In this document: positions 7,317 to 16,428 of the stretch, one piece after another
Position numbering within the stretch: the first letter of the stretch is position 1
Layout: each line of letters begins with the position of its first letter
Source of the DNA: Methylotenera sp.
GTDB lineage: Bacteria; Pseudomonadota; Gammaproteobacteria; Burkholderiales; Methylophilaceae
Direction: 5' to 3'
DNA: 39,180 bases
Assembly (NCBI GenBank): GCA_028688575.1
Contig: JAQTXW010000019.1
Coordinates: forward strand, 1 to 39,180
Position numbers and translations under genes: made by a program
The notes under the pieces: generated by a model
Databases searched by the model: none
Told to the model about the DNA's origin: nothing
Seen by the model: the letters and a program-made list of their open reading frames with translations, nothing else

Positions 7317-8471
7317 ATGCTTAACACCTTAAAACTGCGTATCAAGCAAAATCATGCGTTGTTAATCGCGATTATTCTTTCACTCATTATTCACAGTTTA
7401 TTTTTAATCAACATCTCTATTAACCTGCCACTTTTTAAATCTTCACCTCATATCATAGAGGCAAATTTAGTGATGTTGCCTGCTGAAGATAAAACGCCTG
7501 CAGACTCATCAAAAACCGTAAAAGCGCCGACTCCAAAACCACAAAAGAAAAACAACACAGCAAATACTGACAAGGCAAAGCAAGACTTTGCGCCAGAACA
7601 ATCTCAGGTCGATGAGCCCTTAGCTACCGACGAAGCATTGCTCCCTGACACGCCAGCACCTGACCACTCACCCGCCAGCATCGCTAATCAGCTTGATGAC
7701 GTCCATACACAAGCTGAGACATCAATCGCAAATAACAACATCGTTATAAGTGACATTTCCAGCAACAATGCGGAAACAACCGAAAACTATTTTAAAGAAC
7801 ACTCTGCACCAACACCAGTAGAAACAAGCCGATACAAATATGTTGAAACGGATTTTGCAATCTATGCCAATGGCAACGCGGGCATCATTGGCGATGTCAA
7901 GGTGAGCTTTAGTCAAAATGACGATAATACCTATCAAATTGAAAGCAAGACGAGCGCAAGAGGCTTGGCGACACTTTTTTTTGATACATTAACTCAAAAA
8001 AGCATAGGCACATTCAACCAGGACACGCTTAAACCAAACCATTACACCTACAACTATGGCAACAACCAAAACAAAAGCCAATCGGCTAATTTTGCCTGGA
8101 CTGATGGTTTAGTGGTACTACAAAATAGTAAAGGAACTCAGACAGTACCGTTAAAAGATGGCGTACAGGATATGTTAAGTTTTATGTATAATTTTTCGCT
8201 ATCACCACCTCTAGACAACATGGAGTTATCAATCACTAACGGCAAGAACCTGCGCGTTTATCATTACCGCTTTGATGGGGAAGAAGAGGTTGATACTGGG
8301 GTTGGCCTATTAAAAACCTTGCATATTACCAAAACATCTAAAGACCAAGAAAAAACAGAACTCTGGCTTGCCGTAGATTATCAATTTATTCCAGTAAAAA
8401 TCCGTAAAACAGAAGAAAATGGCAGTTATATAGAACAAATAGCCACTAAAATCTCAGCCCTCCCCCAATAA
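7317..8471 (+). CDS. DUF3108 domain protein with TonB-like N-terminus
   Basis: 384 residues. A short basic start is followed by one transmembrane helix (about residues 14-36), then a low-complexity Pro/Lys/Asp-rich spacer (about 55-150) that looks like the periplasm-spanning region of TonB. The C-terminal half (about 175-384) is a DUF3108 domain, recognised by YANGNAGIIGDVKVSF, YTYNYG and VQDMLSFMY. Family knowledge: DUF3108 is predicted to be an exported beta-rich domain of unknown function, sometimes with a lipoprotein anchor. I infer an inner-membrane anchor with the DUF3108 domain in the periplasm. The ATG has no convincing Shine-Dalgarno, and only the 6S RNA lies upstream. Confidence 0.8.
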   Translation: MLNTLKLRIKQNHALLIAIILSLIIHSLFLINISINLPLFKSSPHIIEANLVMLPAEDKTPADSSKTVKAPTPKPQKKNNTANTDKAKQDFAPEQSQVDEPLATDEALLPDTPAPDHSPASIANQLDDVHTQAETSIANNNIVISDISSNNAETTENYFKEHSAPTPVETSRYKYVETDFAIYANGNAGIIGDVKVSFSQNDDNTYQIESKTSARGLATLFFDTLTQKSIGTFNQDTLKPNHYTYNYGNNQNKSQSANFAWTDGLVVLQNSKGTQTVPLKDGVQDMLSFMYNFSLSPPLDNMELSITNGKNLRVYHYRFDGEEEVDTGVGLLKTLHITKTSKDQEKTELWLAVDYQFIPVKIRKTEENGSYIEQIATKISALPQ

Positions 8472-8542
8472 ACTCCCCGCCCCAAAGAGGTTTTTTACCA
8501 TTGCGGCCTTCGGTTGCGTATTCTGTTGAATGTGAACAGCAC

Positions 8543-8644
8543 GTAGCCTTGATAGAGCATGGCGAAATCAAGGGGTTTGCGTTGTTAAATTATCCGCATC
8601 TTTATTTAGTTATACTCGATAGCATTGCATTTCATCGAGGTTAC
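8543..8644. repeat. REP-like inverted doublet A
   Basis: Unit 1 (8543-8573): GTAG, then arms CCTTGAT and ATCAAGG around a 13-base loop. Unit 2 (8615-8644, inverted): arms CTCGAT and ATCGAG around a 13-base loop, then GGTTAC, the near-complement of GTAGCC. The spacer is 41 bases. The same arrangement recurs at 18612-18711. Confidence 0.75.
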
Positions 8645-8678
8645 ACCAGCTGACAAATGCCAAAACCAAGACAATACT

Positions 8679-8716
8679 CACCCAGCTAACAACCTAAAGC
8701 TGGGTGGTATTAGGTT
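8679..8716. repeat. Two interlocking inverted repeats
   Basis: CACCCAGCT (8679-8687) pairs with AGCTGGGTG (8698-8706). AACCTAA (8691-8697), which lies in the loop of that stem, pairs with TTAGGTT (8710-8716). The stems can be alternatives or form a pseudoknot. Confidence 0.6.
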
Positions 8717-8796
8717 AACACCTTAAACGCATACGTAAGCGCCGCTGGCTACATTGCGCTAATAACGGCGCTTAATAGCCAGGTAAGCAAGCTCAA

Positions 8797-11700
8797 CTAG
8801 TCCACAGGCAACTCACGCCAGATGAGCCTGTTGCCACCAAATGCACCCGCATCTTCCAGCTCATTTGGATCTTTAGTAACAGTGTCGGTATCTCGTGTCG
8901 ATGCTGTCGTTTCGGAGTTATATTTTCCATCAGTGCCTTTTTTAAGCAAGGTAGTTAACCCTGTCACTGGAGCACCTAGATAGGTTGAGATAGTCGTAGC
9001 GGGGTCACCATCCACGGATGCACCTGTTTCGTAATCTAGCGTTAACAGCCACCCAAAACCTTCGGGCTCACAAACGCTGCCTGAGTTTACAGAGGTTGGA
9101 ATGGTCAACTCACCATCAATCAACTGGCCCATCACTGTCTGGCGCTCACCTGGCATCAGGTCAATATACCATCCTTTTTTATTACCTAATGTCCCACCAC
9201 CATTGTTGGTCACTGTGCGTGATTTTGCACTGACATCGGTCGTAAATACCTGCTCAATAAAATCACTAGAACCGTGAGGATTTAAAGTCGTGCCTGAATG
9301 ATCATCTCTAATCGCATACAGTGTTTGCGTATCTGAGTTTACAACATCAGCCGCCTCCAGCAATTTACCTGTGCCTACAAACACCAACGTATCAGTACCA
9401 TAATTTAATAGTAAAGGCGGTGTTGTAATCGGCTGATTATTACCGCCAGCCGTTAATTTTGCCAACAGTTGTGAAGTGCCTGCCAGCAAATCAAATTTCC
9501 ATAGATTACCTTCAAGGTCACCACCATAGGCATATTTTGTGGTGTTATCTTTCTGGTTATTCATGGCCAAGCCAGACACATGCCCCAAACCGCTTGATCC
9601 ACCCACGCCTGTGCCAATTTTGGCGATTTGTGCACCAGTTTTGGCATTTAGCACATAGAGGTAGCCTTTTCCATCACCTGGAGAAACATTGTTATAGCCA
9701 GAAGTCAGTAGCACAACCCAAGTGTTGTTGGCATCTGCCAACTTGGTAATGACTGGCTTGCCATAACTAAAGCCTAAATCCGCGTCTTCAGTCACATCAA
9801 ACTCCCACAACAAAGTAGGATTGCCTGGATTGGTGACATCCATGGCAAAGAATCCTCGGCCGCCTTCTTCCAAACCTGTGACCAAAATGGTTCTCCAGTC
9901 CGCACTTGCACTATTACAAGCACTCGCGCAAATATCCCCTGCTACAGGGTCGCCATTCACGTAATTTACGTGCTGTGTTGCGTAGTTCTTATCTGCAAGT
10001 TTATGTAGCTTAGGTAAAAGAATGGTCGGAATGTATGCCCAGCGCTCTTTACCATTGCTTGCATCAAAGGCGTGTAACATGCCGTCATTGGCTCCTACAT
10101 AAACCGTTCCTGCACGGCCAGCTTGTGCTGTTTTATATGCGGCATAGCCATTATCCAGATAGTCAAACAACGGTTTACCTACATGCACGGGGTCAGAAGC
10201 TGTGATATCACCCAGCACTGACTCGCGCTTACGGTAAATTCTATGATCCAACGCAGGGTTGGCAGCGAGATCTTCAAAGGTTTTCTGACCGTGTAAAAAG
10301 TCTACCAATGTTTCCTCTCCTACCACTGCAAGCTCCGCAGGGGTGTAGCCAGGATACTGGCTTAAACTGCCAGAGAAACTAATGGCGCCTGCCCCAGAGC
10401 CTAAAGTCTCGCTACCTCCATTCAGGTAAGTTTTTTTGAAAAACTTTTTCTGTGAAGTATGCATAGCGCCGTAATCAAAATCAATCAGATCATTGTTACC
10501 AAATTTCTTGGTATAGATTTTACGGTCATTAAATGCTCTTGATGCTAAATCACCCACACATCCTGGTGTGACTGAAGTATCAAGAATAGACACGTTATCA
10601 GCGCACCACACTGGCGCTGCATTATCAAAAAAGCTCCCAACATTCAATGAAAGCTCACGTGCAATCACGTTGCCACTCCACTCACCACCCACGTAGCTCG
10701 TCGTATAGGCAAAATTATCTCCTGCCGTAGGCTCTAAACTACTCACAGCTGGAGGTGCTCCTGATTTTACAGATTTTGATACTGCTGCCAGTGTATCCAC
10801 CAAAGCATTTTTCAATTCCTGTGGCGATTTAGCACTAAAATAAGTGCCATTGCTATTCACAGCAGCATGCCACAAATCATCAATGGTAGAAGCTTTATTA
10901 GCCAATGGTTTGGGCCAATTGACGCCATTCAGGCCATTTTTCAGCTCATAATAATCACCAGAGCTTGCATTTTCATAATCAGCATTTTGATAATCCAGCA
11001 CGCCATCCACCCCAAGGCCCAATGTAAATGTCACCATTTTCTGGGTTTGTGGTGTGGTGGATGTAGGCTTATTAAAACACACATCCTCACCTGATATTGC
11101 GCCTGTACAATTATTAAATGCTGGGTCACGGATATCGGTATCAAAATAATACTTGGCCACATCTGCCAGCGTGCCACTCTCATTTACAGCATCCAGTTTA
11201 GGTCGCAAGGTGGGTGCGCCATCCAGATTACCAACAGGCGTTGATCCATCAATTTGTACTCCAGTGACAGCGTCATTCCAAAAACCATCAGTGGTTAACA
11301 AGGTAAAGTTTTGCTGACAAGAAAACTGTACGGGGTCATCACTGGCAAAACCTGTGATAGGATGCTTACCCGCATATATTTGGCCTGCTTTAGATAAAGC
11401 CCCTTTGAGTGGCGTGAAGCCATCAGGGACAATTGCGTAGAGTTTCAGCAGCCAGTCCTTTTTTTGCGCCAAGGTAAAATCATTAATCGGCAAATAACGC
11501 CCAGCTGTTTCTGGGGAATTGATGGTCATGAACCCTACACGATAATTCTCATCAAGGCTTAACATCGCATGAGCAGATGCGCTTTTCATGAGTTTAATAC
11601 GGTTACTATAGTAGGCATACCAATTACCGATATTCGTCATTTCTTCATCGTAGCTGCAGCCACCCGCCCCCACGGCACCACTGCAATCGGTGCGCGTTGG

Positions 11701-13359
11701 ATATTTTTCAAATGTGTTGCCTGATTTCACATCTACACGCTCAAACAAGCCATAGCGCGCAACACGATAGTCGTTACTGCCATTACCTGTGTACCTGGCT
11801 TGACATTTTGTACCATCGGGAGAAACAGTCAGGTTAGTCGCCGTTTTTTCTACTGGGCTAGTCGAATCACGCTTACAATAGCGCACATAACTGGGCACGT
11901 TATAAGTGGCATCTGGCGCACCATCACTGACAAGTTTGCAATTGGTAAGTTTAGTGTTAGTGCAATACTCGATGGGTCTTACATTGTAATAAAACGGGGC
12001 AGAATGCCGATAGCGCTCACCATAGGTATAAAGATCCGCCACTGGGTTTTTGCCTAGTTTAGACTGACCATTCTGATGCTCCACAGAGTTAGCCCCTGTA
12101 CTGATAGTGACTGATGGGAAACTAGAGCCACCGTTAGTTCTGGCTGGATATTTGTAAGGATGGTTAGGGGAAGAAGCCACTGCATTGCTAGTGAGGTCGT
12201 TCTTTTTACAACGGCTTGACTCGAACCATGCCTGATCACTACTAAATGCTGCTGGCCGATTGGGCGTGTCACAAAACACCATATCAATAAATGTGCCCAC
12301 CGCAAGATTTCTCAATCCGCTATTCTGATTGCCACTTGCGTTTAGTTTTGTGCCATCTTCCCTGATCTTGGTCCAGTTAACTGTATTGGCTCTATTCATA
12401 GAAGGCAACAAATTATTGGGGTAGGGATTGCTCAAGCCATTGGGTGCTGGCGGGGGTTCATAATTTACCGTAGGGTCGTAAAATAATTGCTGTATCTTTG
12501 CCGCAGCTCTTGGTGGCTCATGTGCATTGGTAGCGCAACTTGAGGTTTCATTGCTTATTGGCATCATAGAAGCGTCCAAGGTTTCACTGGCACTAAATAC
12601 ACCACTGGTGCCAGCATTAGCCACCTTCACCTTGAGCACGCGCCCAGGTGTTGCGCTAGTGCCAGAGGTGCCACCTGTATAGCCACCAGTACACACATCG
12701 GCTACTTGCCTCCAATAACAGACGTCACTTGCAGCACCTGTAGTAAGATTTTGGCCACCGCCCAGATTCTTGGTTGTAGATGTATTGCTATAAGCTGGCA
12801 TAGGGGATGTAACAGCACACCCCTGCTCAAAATAAGGCGGAGTTTCACCGCTAGGAGTAACCCAGCCAGCAGCTTTTTGGTTGTACTTGGTTGGCTCCTG
12901 TACTGTCCAGCCCTGACAAGTGCCGGCACTCCCACTACTGCCACCAGCGTAATTACTCTCAATTACTTTGTATACGCCTGAAAAATCCGTGTTACCTGGG
13001 ATCGCCAGCATCACAACTTGATTCACACGATAATCACCTGAACTCAATGTAATGGTGAGTTCATCACCATCACGCTCTAGCTGCGTGATGCTATCTCCAT
13101 TACGATCCTTAGGGGCAACTTTACACTGTGATGCATCTTCTGTAGCGTCCGTCACACGATTGCCATTCATACTTGTGGAATTATCCAGCACATATAAAAA
13201 ATTGGGCTTTACTGCATTAGTGCTACCGTCAAACGGAGCGGAAGGTAAGTTAAGCACTGCAGCATGTGCAGAAAAAGAGGGTAATAAACATGTTGACAAT
13301 AGTGCCAACACAACACTCAAGCGCTGTAGCTTATCTTTTATCAATGTCGTCCTTATCAT
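8797..13359 (-). CDS. pilY1: Type IV pilus tip adhesin / biogenesis factor PilY1
   Basis: A 1520-residue secreted protein. A signal peptide ends near residue 34 (SAHA). The N-terminal part is a von Willebrand A-like domain: the MIDAS motif DNSTS is at 59-63, with FTPLKGALSKAGQIYA near 650 and LLTTDGFWND near 690, separated by a long Cys- and Gly/Ser-rich insertion. The C-terminal PilC-type beta-propeller begins around 920 and includes GTVYVGANDGMLHAFDASNG near 1085 and GGDLEGNLWKFDL near 1275. Family knowledge: PilY1 sits at the pilus tip with minor pilins, promotes extension and adhesion, and can sense surfaces. AGAGAGGTG precedes the ATG. The gene lies 246 bases after pilX, so it may have its own promoter. 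Confidence 0.95.
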   Translation of the reverse strand: MIRTTLIKDKLQRLSVVLALLSTCLLPSFSAHAAVLNLPSAPFDGSTNAVKPNFLYVLDNSTSMNGNRVTDATEDASQCKVAPKDRNGDSITQLERDGDELTITLSSGDYRVNQVVMLAIPGNTDFSGVYKVIESNYAGGSSGSAGTCQGWTVQEPTKYNQKAAGWVTPSGETPPYFEQGCAVTSPMPAYSNTSTTKNLGGGQNLTTGAASDVCYWRQVADVCTGGYTGGTSGTSATPGRVLKVKVANAGTSGVFSASETLDASMMPISNETSSCATNAHEPPRAAAKIQQLFYDPTVNYEPPPAPNGLSNPYPNNLLPSMNRANTVNWTKIREDGTKLNASGNQNSGLRNLAVGTFIDMVFCDTPNRPAAFSSDQAWFESSRCKKNDLTSNAVASSPNHPYKYPARTNGGSSFPSVTISTGANSVEHQNGQSKLGKNPVADLYTYGERYRHSAPFYYNVRPIEYCTNTKLTNCKLVSDGAPDATYNVPSYVRYCKRDSTSPVEKTATNLTVSPDGTKCQARYTGNGSNDYRVARYGLFERVDVKSGNTFEKYPTRTDCSGAVGAGGCSYDEEMTNIGNWYAYYSNRIKLMKSASAHAMLSLDENYRVGFMTINSPETAGRYLPINDFTLAQKKDWLLKLYAIVPDGFTPLKGALSKAGQIYAGKHPITGFASDDPVQFSCQQNFTLLTTDGFWNDAVTGVQIDGSTPVGNLDGAPTLRPKLDAVNESGTLADVAKYYFDTDIRDPAFNNCTGAISGEDVCFNKPTSTTPQTQKMVTFTLGLGVDGVLDYQNADYENASSGDYYELKNGLNGVNWPKPLANKASTIDDLWHAAVNSNGTYFSAKSPQELKNALVDTLAAVSKSVKSGAPPAVSSLEPTAGDNFAYTTSYVGGEWSGNVIARELSLNVGSFFDNAAPVWCADNVSILDTSVTPGCVGDLASRAFNDRKIYTKKFGNNDLIDFDYGAMHTSQKKFFKKTYLNGGSETLGSGAGAISFSGSLSQYPGYTPAELAVVGEETLVDFLHGQKTFEDLAANPALDHRIYRKRESVLGDITASDPVHVGKPLFDYLDNGYAAYKTAQAGRAGTVYVGANDGMLHAFDASNGKERWAYIPTILLPKLHKLADKNYATQHVNYVNGDPVAGDICASACNSASADWRTILVTGLEEGGRGFFAMDVTNPGNPTLLWEFDVTEDADLGFSYGKPVITKLADANNTWVVLLTSGYNNVSPGDGKGYLYVLNAKTGAQIAKIGTGVGGSSGLGHVSGLAMNNQKDNTTKYAYGGDLEGNLWKFDLLAGTSQLLAKLTAGGNNQPITTPPLLLNYGTDTLVFVGTGKLLEAADVVNSDTQTLYAIRDDHSGTTLNPHGSSDFIEQVFTTDVSAKSRTVTNNGGGTLGNKKGWYIDLMPGERQTVMGQLIDGELTIPTSVNSGSVCEPEGFGWLLTLDYETGASVDGDPATTISTYLGAPVTGLTTLLKKGTDGKYNSETTASTRDTDTVTKDPNELEDAGAFGGNRLIWRELPVD

Positions 13360-13605
13360 GATGCTTCACCTCTCTTTATTAATGCGAAACAAGCTTGGTC
13401 TTGCTTCGTTTTTTGTCTTGTTTAATATTCAATAGTTTTTTTACTTGCTGGTTTACTTGCTTAATGCAAGCGCTGTATCCGCTCGGTTTTAACTTAAACT
13501 TTGTTTAAACTTGGTTTCTAACATCCAGAGTTTTTAGCTCCTTGTTTTTAAACACCCTGCTACTAACATATGCTTTAAAATGGTAAAAAACATAACGCAC
13601 GCAAG
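13360..13605. other. Gap between pilX and pilY1
   Basis: 246 bases with no gene, AT-rich, holding one small hairpin, CTTGC-ATTAA-GCAAG on the minus strand near 13450-13470. It is unusually long for this otherwise overlapping operon, so an internal promoter or processing site is plausible. No consensus promoter is obvious. Confidence 0.4.
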
Positions 13606-14328
13606 CTAACTCAAAAAGGCCTGAATGTAGCTCACCGTATTTTTTGGCCCAACCACCTTTGCCGTCACCCGATAAATTGGCCCAGCCTCTGAAGAACAGG
13701 TTGGATTAGGGCATGCCATACCTGCATTATCAAACGAGGCTTTGTCTTTACTCGGGCCAAAAAGGCAAGTGTCTGGCAAAGGCGTGCCTGGGGCATTGCA
13801 TAGCCGCTGTATCACATAGGTAATGGTGTTTCCACTGACATCTTTGCCCGCTACAACACCGCTCCCTTCAGCATTTTTTGCCGCTGCATCTACCAGTGCT
13901 TTAGGGTCACCCTCATCCACCAAAGGTGTTAATGGATCATCCACAGAGGTCGCATAATAGGCTTGCCCCAGATTATTGGCATTTAAATTGGCTGGCACTT
14001 CTGCCAGCAACCAGGCAATCGCCGTTTCAGTGCCCGAATCTGCCGATATGGTAGCCGAGCGCTTAAACGCTAAATTACCTGAAATCAGATTTCCCGTATC
14101 AACTGAGCGAATCAAAGCCGCCGCCGCCAGTGACATCACCACCAATGCAATCAAGGCGAAAAAAAGCACTACGCCAGCTTGCGCATGCTTCGGTGACCTT
14201 TTATTTACAGCAATATGAATGACCTTCATGTTCACAAACCCCAACACTGCTAGTTTATTTTTCATTAATTTCATACCAACAACCATTAAATGCTTACCAA
14301 TAGCCTTCAAATTTAAACCACTCGCCAT
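13606..14328 (-). CDS. pilX: Type IV pilus minor component PilX
   Basis: 240 residues from the first ATG. The prepilin-like stretch HAQAGVVLFFALIALVVMSL (residues 48-67), with cleavage expected after Gly52, is the classic PilX N-terminus. The usual Glu at +5 is replaced by Phe, as is common in PilX/GspK-type pseudopilins. The following RSVDTGNLISGNLAF block and a four-Cys C-terminal half (LCNAPGTPLPDTC and CPNPTC) are also PilX-like. The ATG overlaps the pilW stop by one base (TAATG), suggesting translational coupling, but the resulting 52-residue leader is long. Met34 (at 14229) is an alternative start. Family role: part of the minor-pilin priming complex with PilV, PilW and PilY1. Confidence 0.9.
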   Translation of the reverse strand: MASGLNLKAIGKHLMVVGMKLMKNKLAVLGFVNMKVIHIAVNKRSPKHAQAGVVLFFALIALVVMSLAAAALIRSVDTGNLISGNLAFKRSATISADSGTETAIAWLLAEVPANLNANNLGQAYYATSVDDPLTPLVDEGDPKALVDAAAKNAEGSGVVAGKDVSGNTITYVIQRLCNAPGTPLPDTCLFGPSKDKASFDNAGMACPNPTCSSEAGPIYRVTAKVVGPKNTVSYIQAFLS

Positions 14329-15410
14329 TATGTTAAGCCCTCACTTGCCCAGATCATGTTACGCACAGGGATGATCGTTTCATAAACGCGGTAACGATAT
14401 CTGCGCCAATCAGCCAGTGTGGACAAATCAATCTGTGGTGCGGCACTTACATTGGTGTCATCCCATGCACAAGGCCCTGAACTTGCAGTTCCTTTCGCGG
14501 TGGTGCAAGATAAGGGCGTTACATTGTCTTTTTCCAGCAGATTATTGCGTGCCACTACCGCAAGCCTGATCGCTCTTATCCGATTACGGTTTGTCGGCGT
14601 TAGCGCGGCGGCGGCCCAAATCCCTGTCGCGTTCACCCACTGGGTGATTACGTTGGTATTGGCTGCATCGGAAACCCCGTATTGCGCCTGCATATTGACA
14701 ATATCACCTATCATTGGTGCCGCATTTAGCTGCAAGGCACCCGCATTAATGCTATAAGTGTTTTCTGTTAGGTTGCCTAAACAATACAGGCTCCCAACCG
14801 ACCCTAAGTGTGAAGCATCATGCATCACCACATGACCTGTAGGCGGAACATCGTAAGGCTTCACAGTTTTTAACGCACAGTTGCCAGAGTTCACATAAAG
14901 AGCTAAATCACCCACACGGCAACCCATGTTATTGTCAACTTTAAGCTTAAGAGGCGGAATTAATTGATCTCGTACTATCATCGGCATACCCGCTGTAGGA
15001 CTATCGCCATAACGCACGGTTAGGGTGTCTGAGGCGCCACCACCACCATCTACAATCACCACGGGTGAGAAACCACTTACGGGCATCACTGCGTTAGCCG
15101 TTGAGCGCATCGTTACGCAGCTAAAAGGCGAGTTTTCAGAAGCGATCACAGGCATACCAAATCCTGCTTGCTGCACATCACGACTAATGCTGTACAACGC
15201 AACATTGCCATTGGTTTGTGCATCAGAGCTACCTGAAGTGGTACGCTTACTACCCTCAAAGGCAGAAAAAGTTTGCATCACCACAAGCGTCACTAACAAG
15301 CCGATAATCAAACCGACCAATAACTCCACCAATGAAAAACCTTTTTGCAAGAGGTGGAGTTCTCGCATCGAGATTTTTTTGTGAGTCAATTGCTTTAGTT
15401 GTTTTTTCAT
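14328..15410 (-). CDS. pilW: Type IV pilus minor pilin PilW
   Basis: 360 residues. The type IV prepilin signal QKGFSLVELLVGLIIGLLVT has cleavage after Gly24 and Glu at +5 (Glu29). It continues with SDAQTNGNVALYSISRDVQQ and AGFGMP, typical of PilW, and ends with a large beta-rich domain containing several Cys. Family role: a minor pilin of the tip complex that primes pilus assembly. I keep the first ATG (15410) because AGGTG lies about 11 bases upstream; the ATG at 15368 would give a 10-residue leader but has no Shine-Dalgarno. It starts 23 bases after pilV and its stop overlaps the pilX start. Confidence 0.93.
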   Translation of the reverse strand: MKKQLKQLTHKKISMRELHLLQKGFSLVELLVGLIIGLLVTLVVMQTFSAFEGSKRTTSGSSDAQTNGNVALYSISRDVQQAGFGMPVIASENSPFSCVTMRSTANAVMPVSGFSPVVIVDGGGGASDTLTVRYGDSPTAGMPMIVRDQLIPPLKLKVDNNMGCRVGDLALYVNSGNCALKTVKPYDVPPTGHVVMHDASHLGSVGSLYCLGNLTENTYSINAGALQLNAAPMIGDIVNMQAQYGVSDAANTNVITQWVNATGIWAAAALTPTNRNRIRAIRLAVVARNNLLEKDNVTPLSCTTAKGTASSGPCAWDDTNVSAAPQIDLSTLADWRRYRYRVYETIIPVRNMIWASEGLT

Positions 15411-15433
15411 CGCTTTTTTTACACCTATCTCAG

Positions 15434-15859
15434 CTACAAATTCACGCGCGCATCGGTCGTCACATTATGCACATCAGGGCTGCCTGGCTCTTGCCATGTA
15501 ATCACGATCCTCACTTGCCCGCCGCCCAAATCGGTCACCGTACGCACGCCATTTGGCAGTAAATTTGAAATATCATCCAATGCTGCATCCGTACTGAATA
15601 CAGCCGCGTTTGCAGGATCAGCCCAAATCATACCTAAACGCTGCTGCACTAAATAGCTGGCATCCGCACGATATTTGGATGAGGTCGTGTTACTTATCAT
15701 CGTTGCCTGCAAACCAGCCAACGCAAGCAAGCCCATGGAAAAGATTAATACTGCAATCAGCGCTTCCAATAAAGCGATGCCCCGTTGGGCACGCCCAAAA
15801 CCAACTACTTTTAATTTAACTGGTTTTGCGTTTATTTTTTGCTTAAAATGAGTCATTTT
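15434..15859 (-). CDS. pilV: Type IV pilus minor pilin PilV
   Basis: About 141 residues. The prepilin motif QRGIALLEALIAVLIFSMGL has cleavage after Gly26 and Glu at +5, with Ile (not Phe) at +1, as is usual for PilV. The downstream GLLALAGLQATMISNT and YLVQQRLGMIWADPAN are characteristic of PilV. I chose the ATG at 15859 because an AAGGA Shine-Dalgarno lies at the right distance; the ATG at 15877 lies inside the end of the upstream gene. PilV works with PilW, PilX and FimT as a pilus-priming pseudopilin complex in the inner membrane. Confidence 0.92.
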   Translation of the reverse strand, partial: KMTHFKQKINAKPVKLKVVGFGRAQRGIALLEALIAVLIFSMGLLALAGLQATMISNTTSSKYRADASYLVQQRLGMIWADPANAAVFSTDAALDDISNLLPNGVRTVTDLGGGQVRIVITWQEPGSPDVHNVTTDARVNL

Positions 15860-15867
15860 TAATGTCC

Positions 15868-16428
15868 TTATGGGCATTTACGCGGATCTGTGGATGACAG
15901 CCCAGAATATGGGTCACACATCAGCACCGAGCCACCCACGCCTAGCACCACCCTCAACTCGCGGCTATCCGCTGCGGACAGTGCACTATTATCAATATCA
16001 AGCTGGTCAAATGGTGTCGTTGCTGCACCCTCAGCCACAGAGCGCACGCGACCTAAGCTGGTAAAAACCACAGTATCGGCGCCAGCAGGCGTAGGGGTTA
16101 CTGTAATATTCACTGACGAACCATCGCCAGCAGCGCGCGACTCTATCGGGTCAGGGCAGTCTGCGGTGACATTGACACAGCGCACCACCCACGCCGAGTT
16201 AGCGCCTAATTCAAACTCAACATCCGCATTGTGCTTAATCGCCTCTACTCTGGCCTTTTGCAACCCTGTTTGAATAGCATCCGCCGCATTACGAATGCGG
16301 CTATTTTGGAACCAGGTGGTATAGCTAGGGACTGCTATAGAGGCTAATATGCCAAAAATAGCAACGGCAATCATCAGCTCTATTAAAGAAAAGCCACTAT
16401 CCCTGTTATGTCTAGCGCTATTTAACAT
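15868..16428 (-). CDS. fimT: GspH/FimT family minor pseudopilin
   Basis: 186 residues. The prepilin signal [20 protein letters not shown] has Gly12 cleavage and Glu17. Next come the FimT-type [20 protein letters not shown] and [13 protein letters not shown] segments and a beta-rich C-terminal domain with a late Cys pair. Family role: a minor pilin; some FimT proteins bind DNA during natural transformation, but I cannot tell whether this one does. FimU is a close alternative name. Its start overlaps the end of pilE by 7 bases, and its stop lies 8 bases before the chosen pilV start, so it is embedded in the pilus operon. Confidence 0.88.
   Translation of the reverse strand: MLNSARHNRDSGFSLIELMIAVAIFGILASIAVPSYTTWFQNSRIRNAADAIQTGLQKARVEAIKHNADVEFELGANSAWVVRCVNVTADCPDPIESRAAGDGSSVNITVTPTPAGADTVVFTSLGRVRSVAEGAATTPFDQLDIDNSALSAADSRELRVVLGVGGSVLMCDPYSGLSSTDPRKCP

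Larger units (their letters stand above)
8472..8796. other. Intergenic repeat region between convergent genes
   Basis: 325 bases between the ends of the DUF3108 gene and pilY1, with no gene. It contains an inverted REP-like doublet (8543-8644) and two interlocking inverted repeats (8679-8716). No typical T-tailed terminator was seen. Confidence 0.6.
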
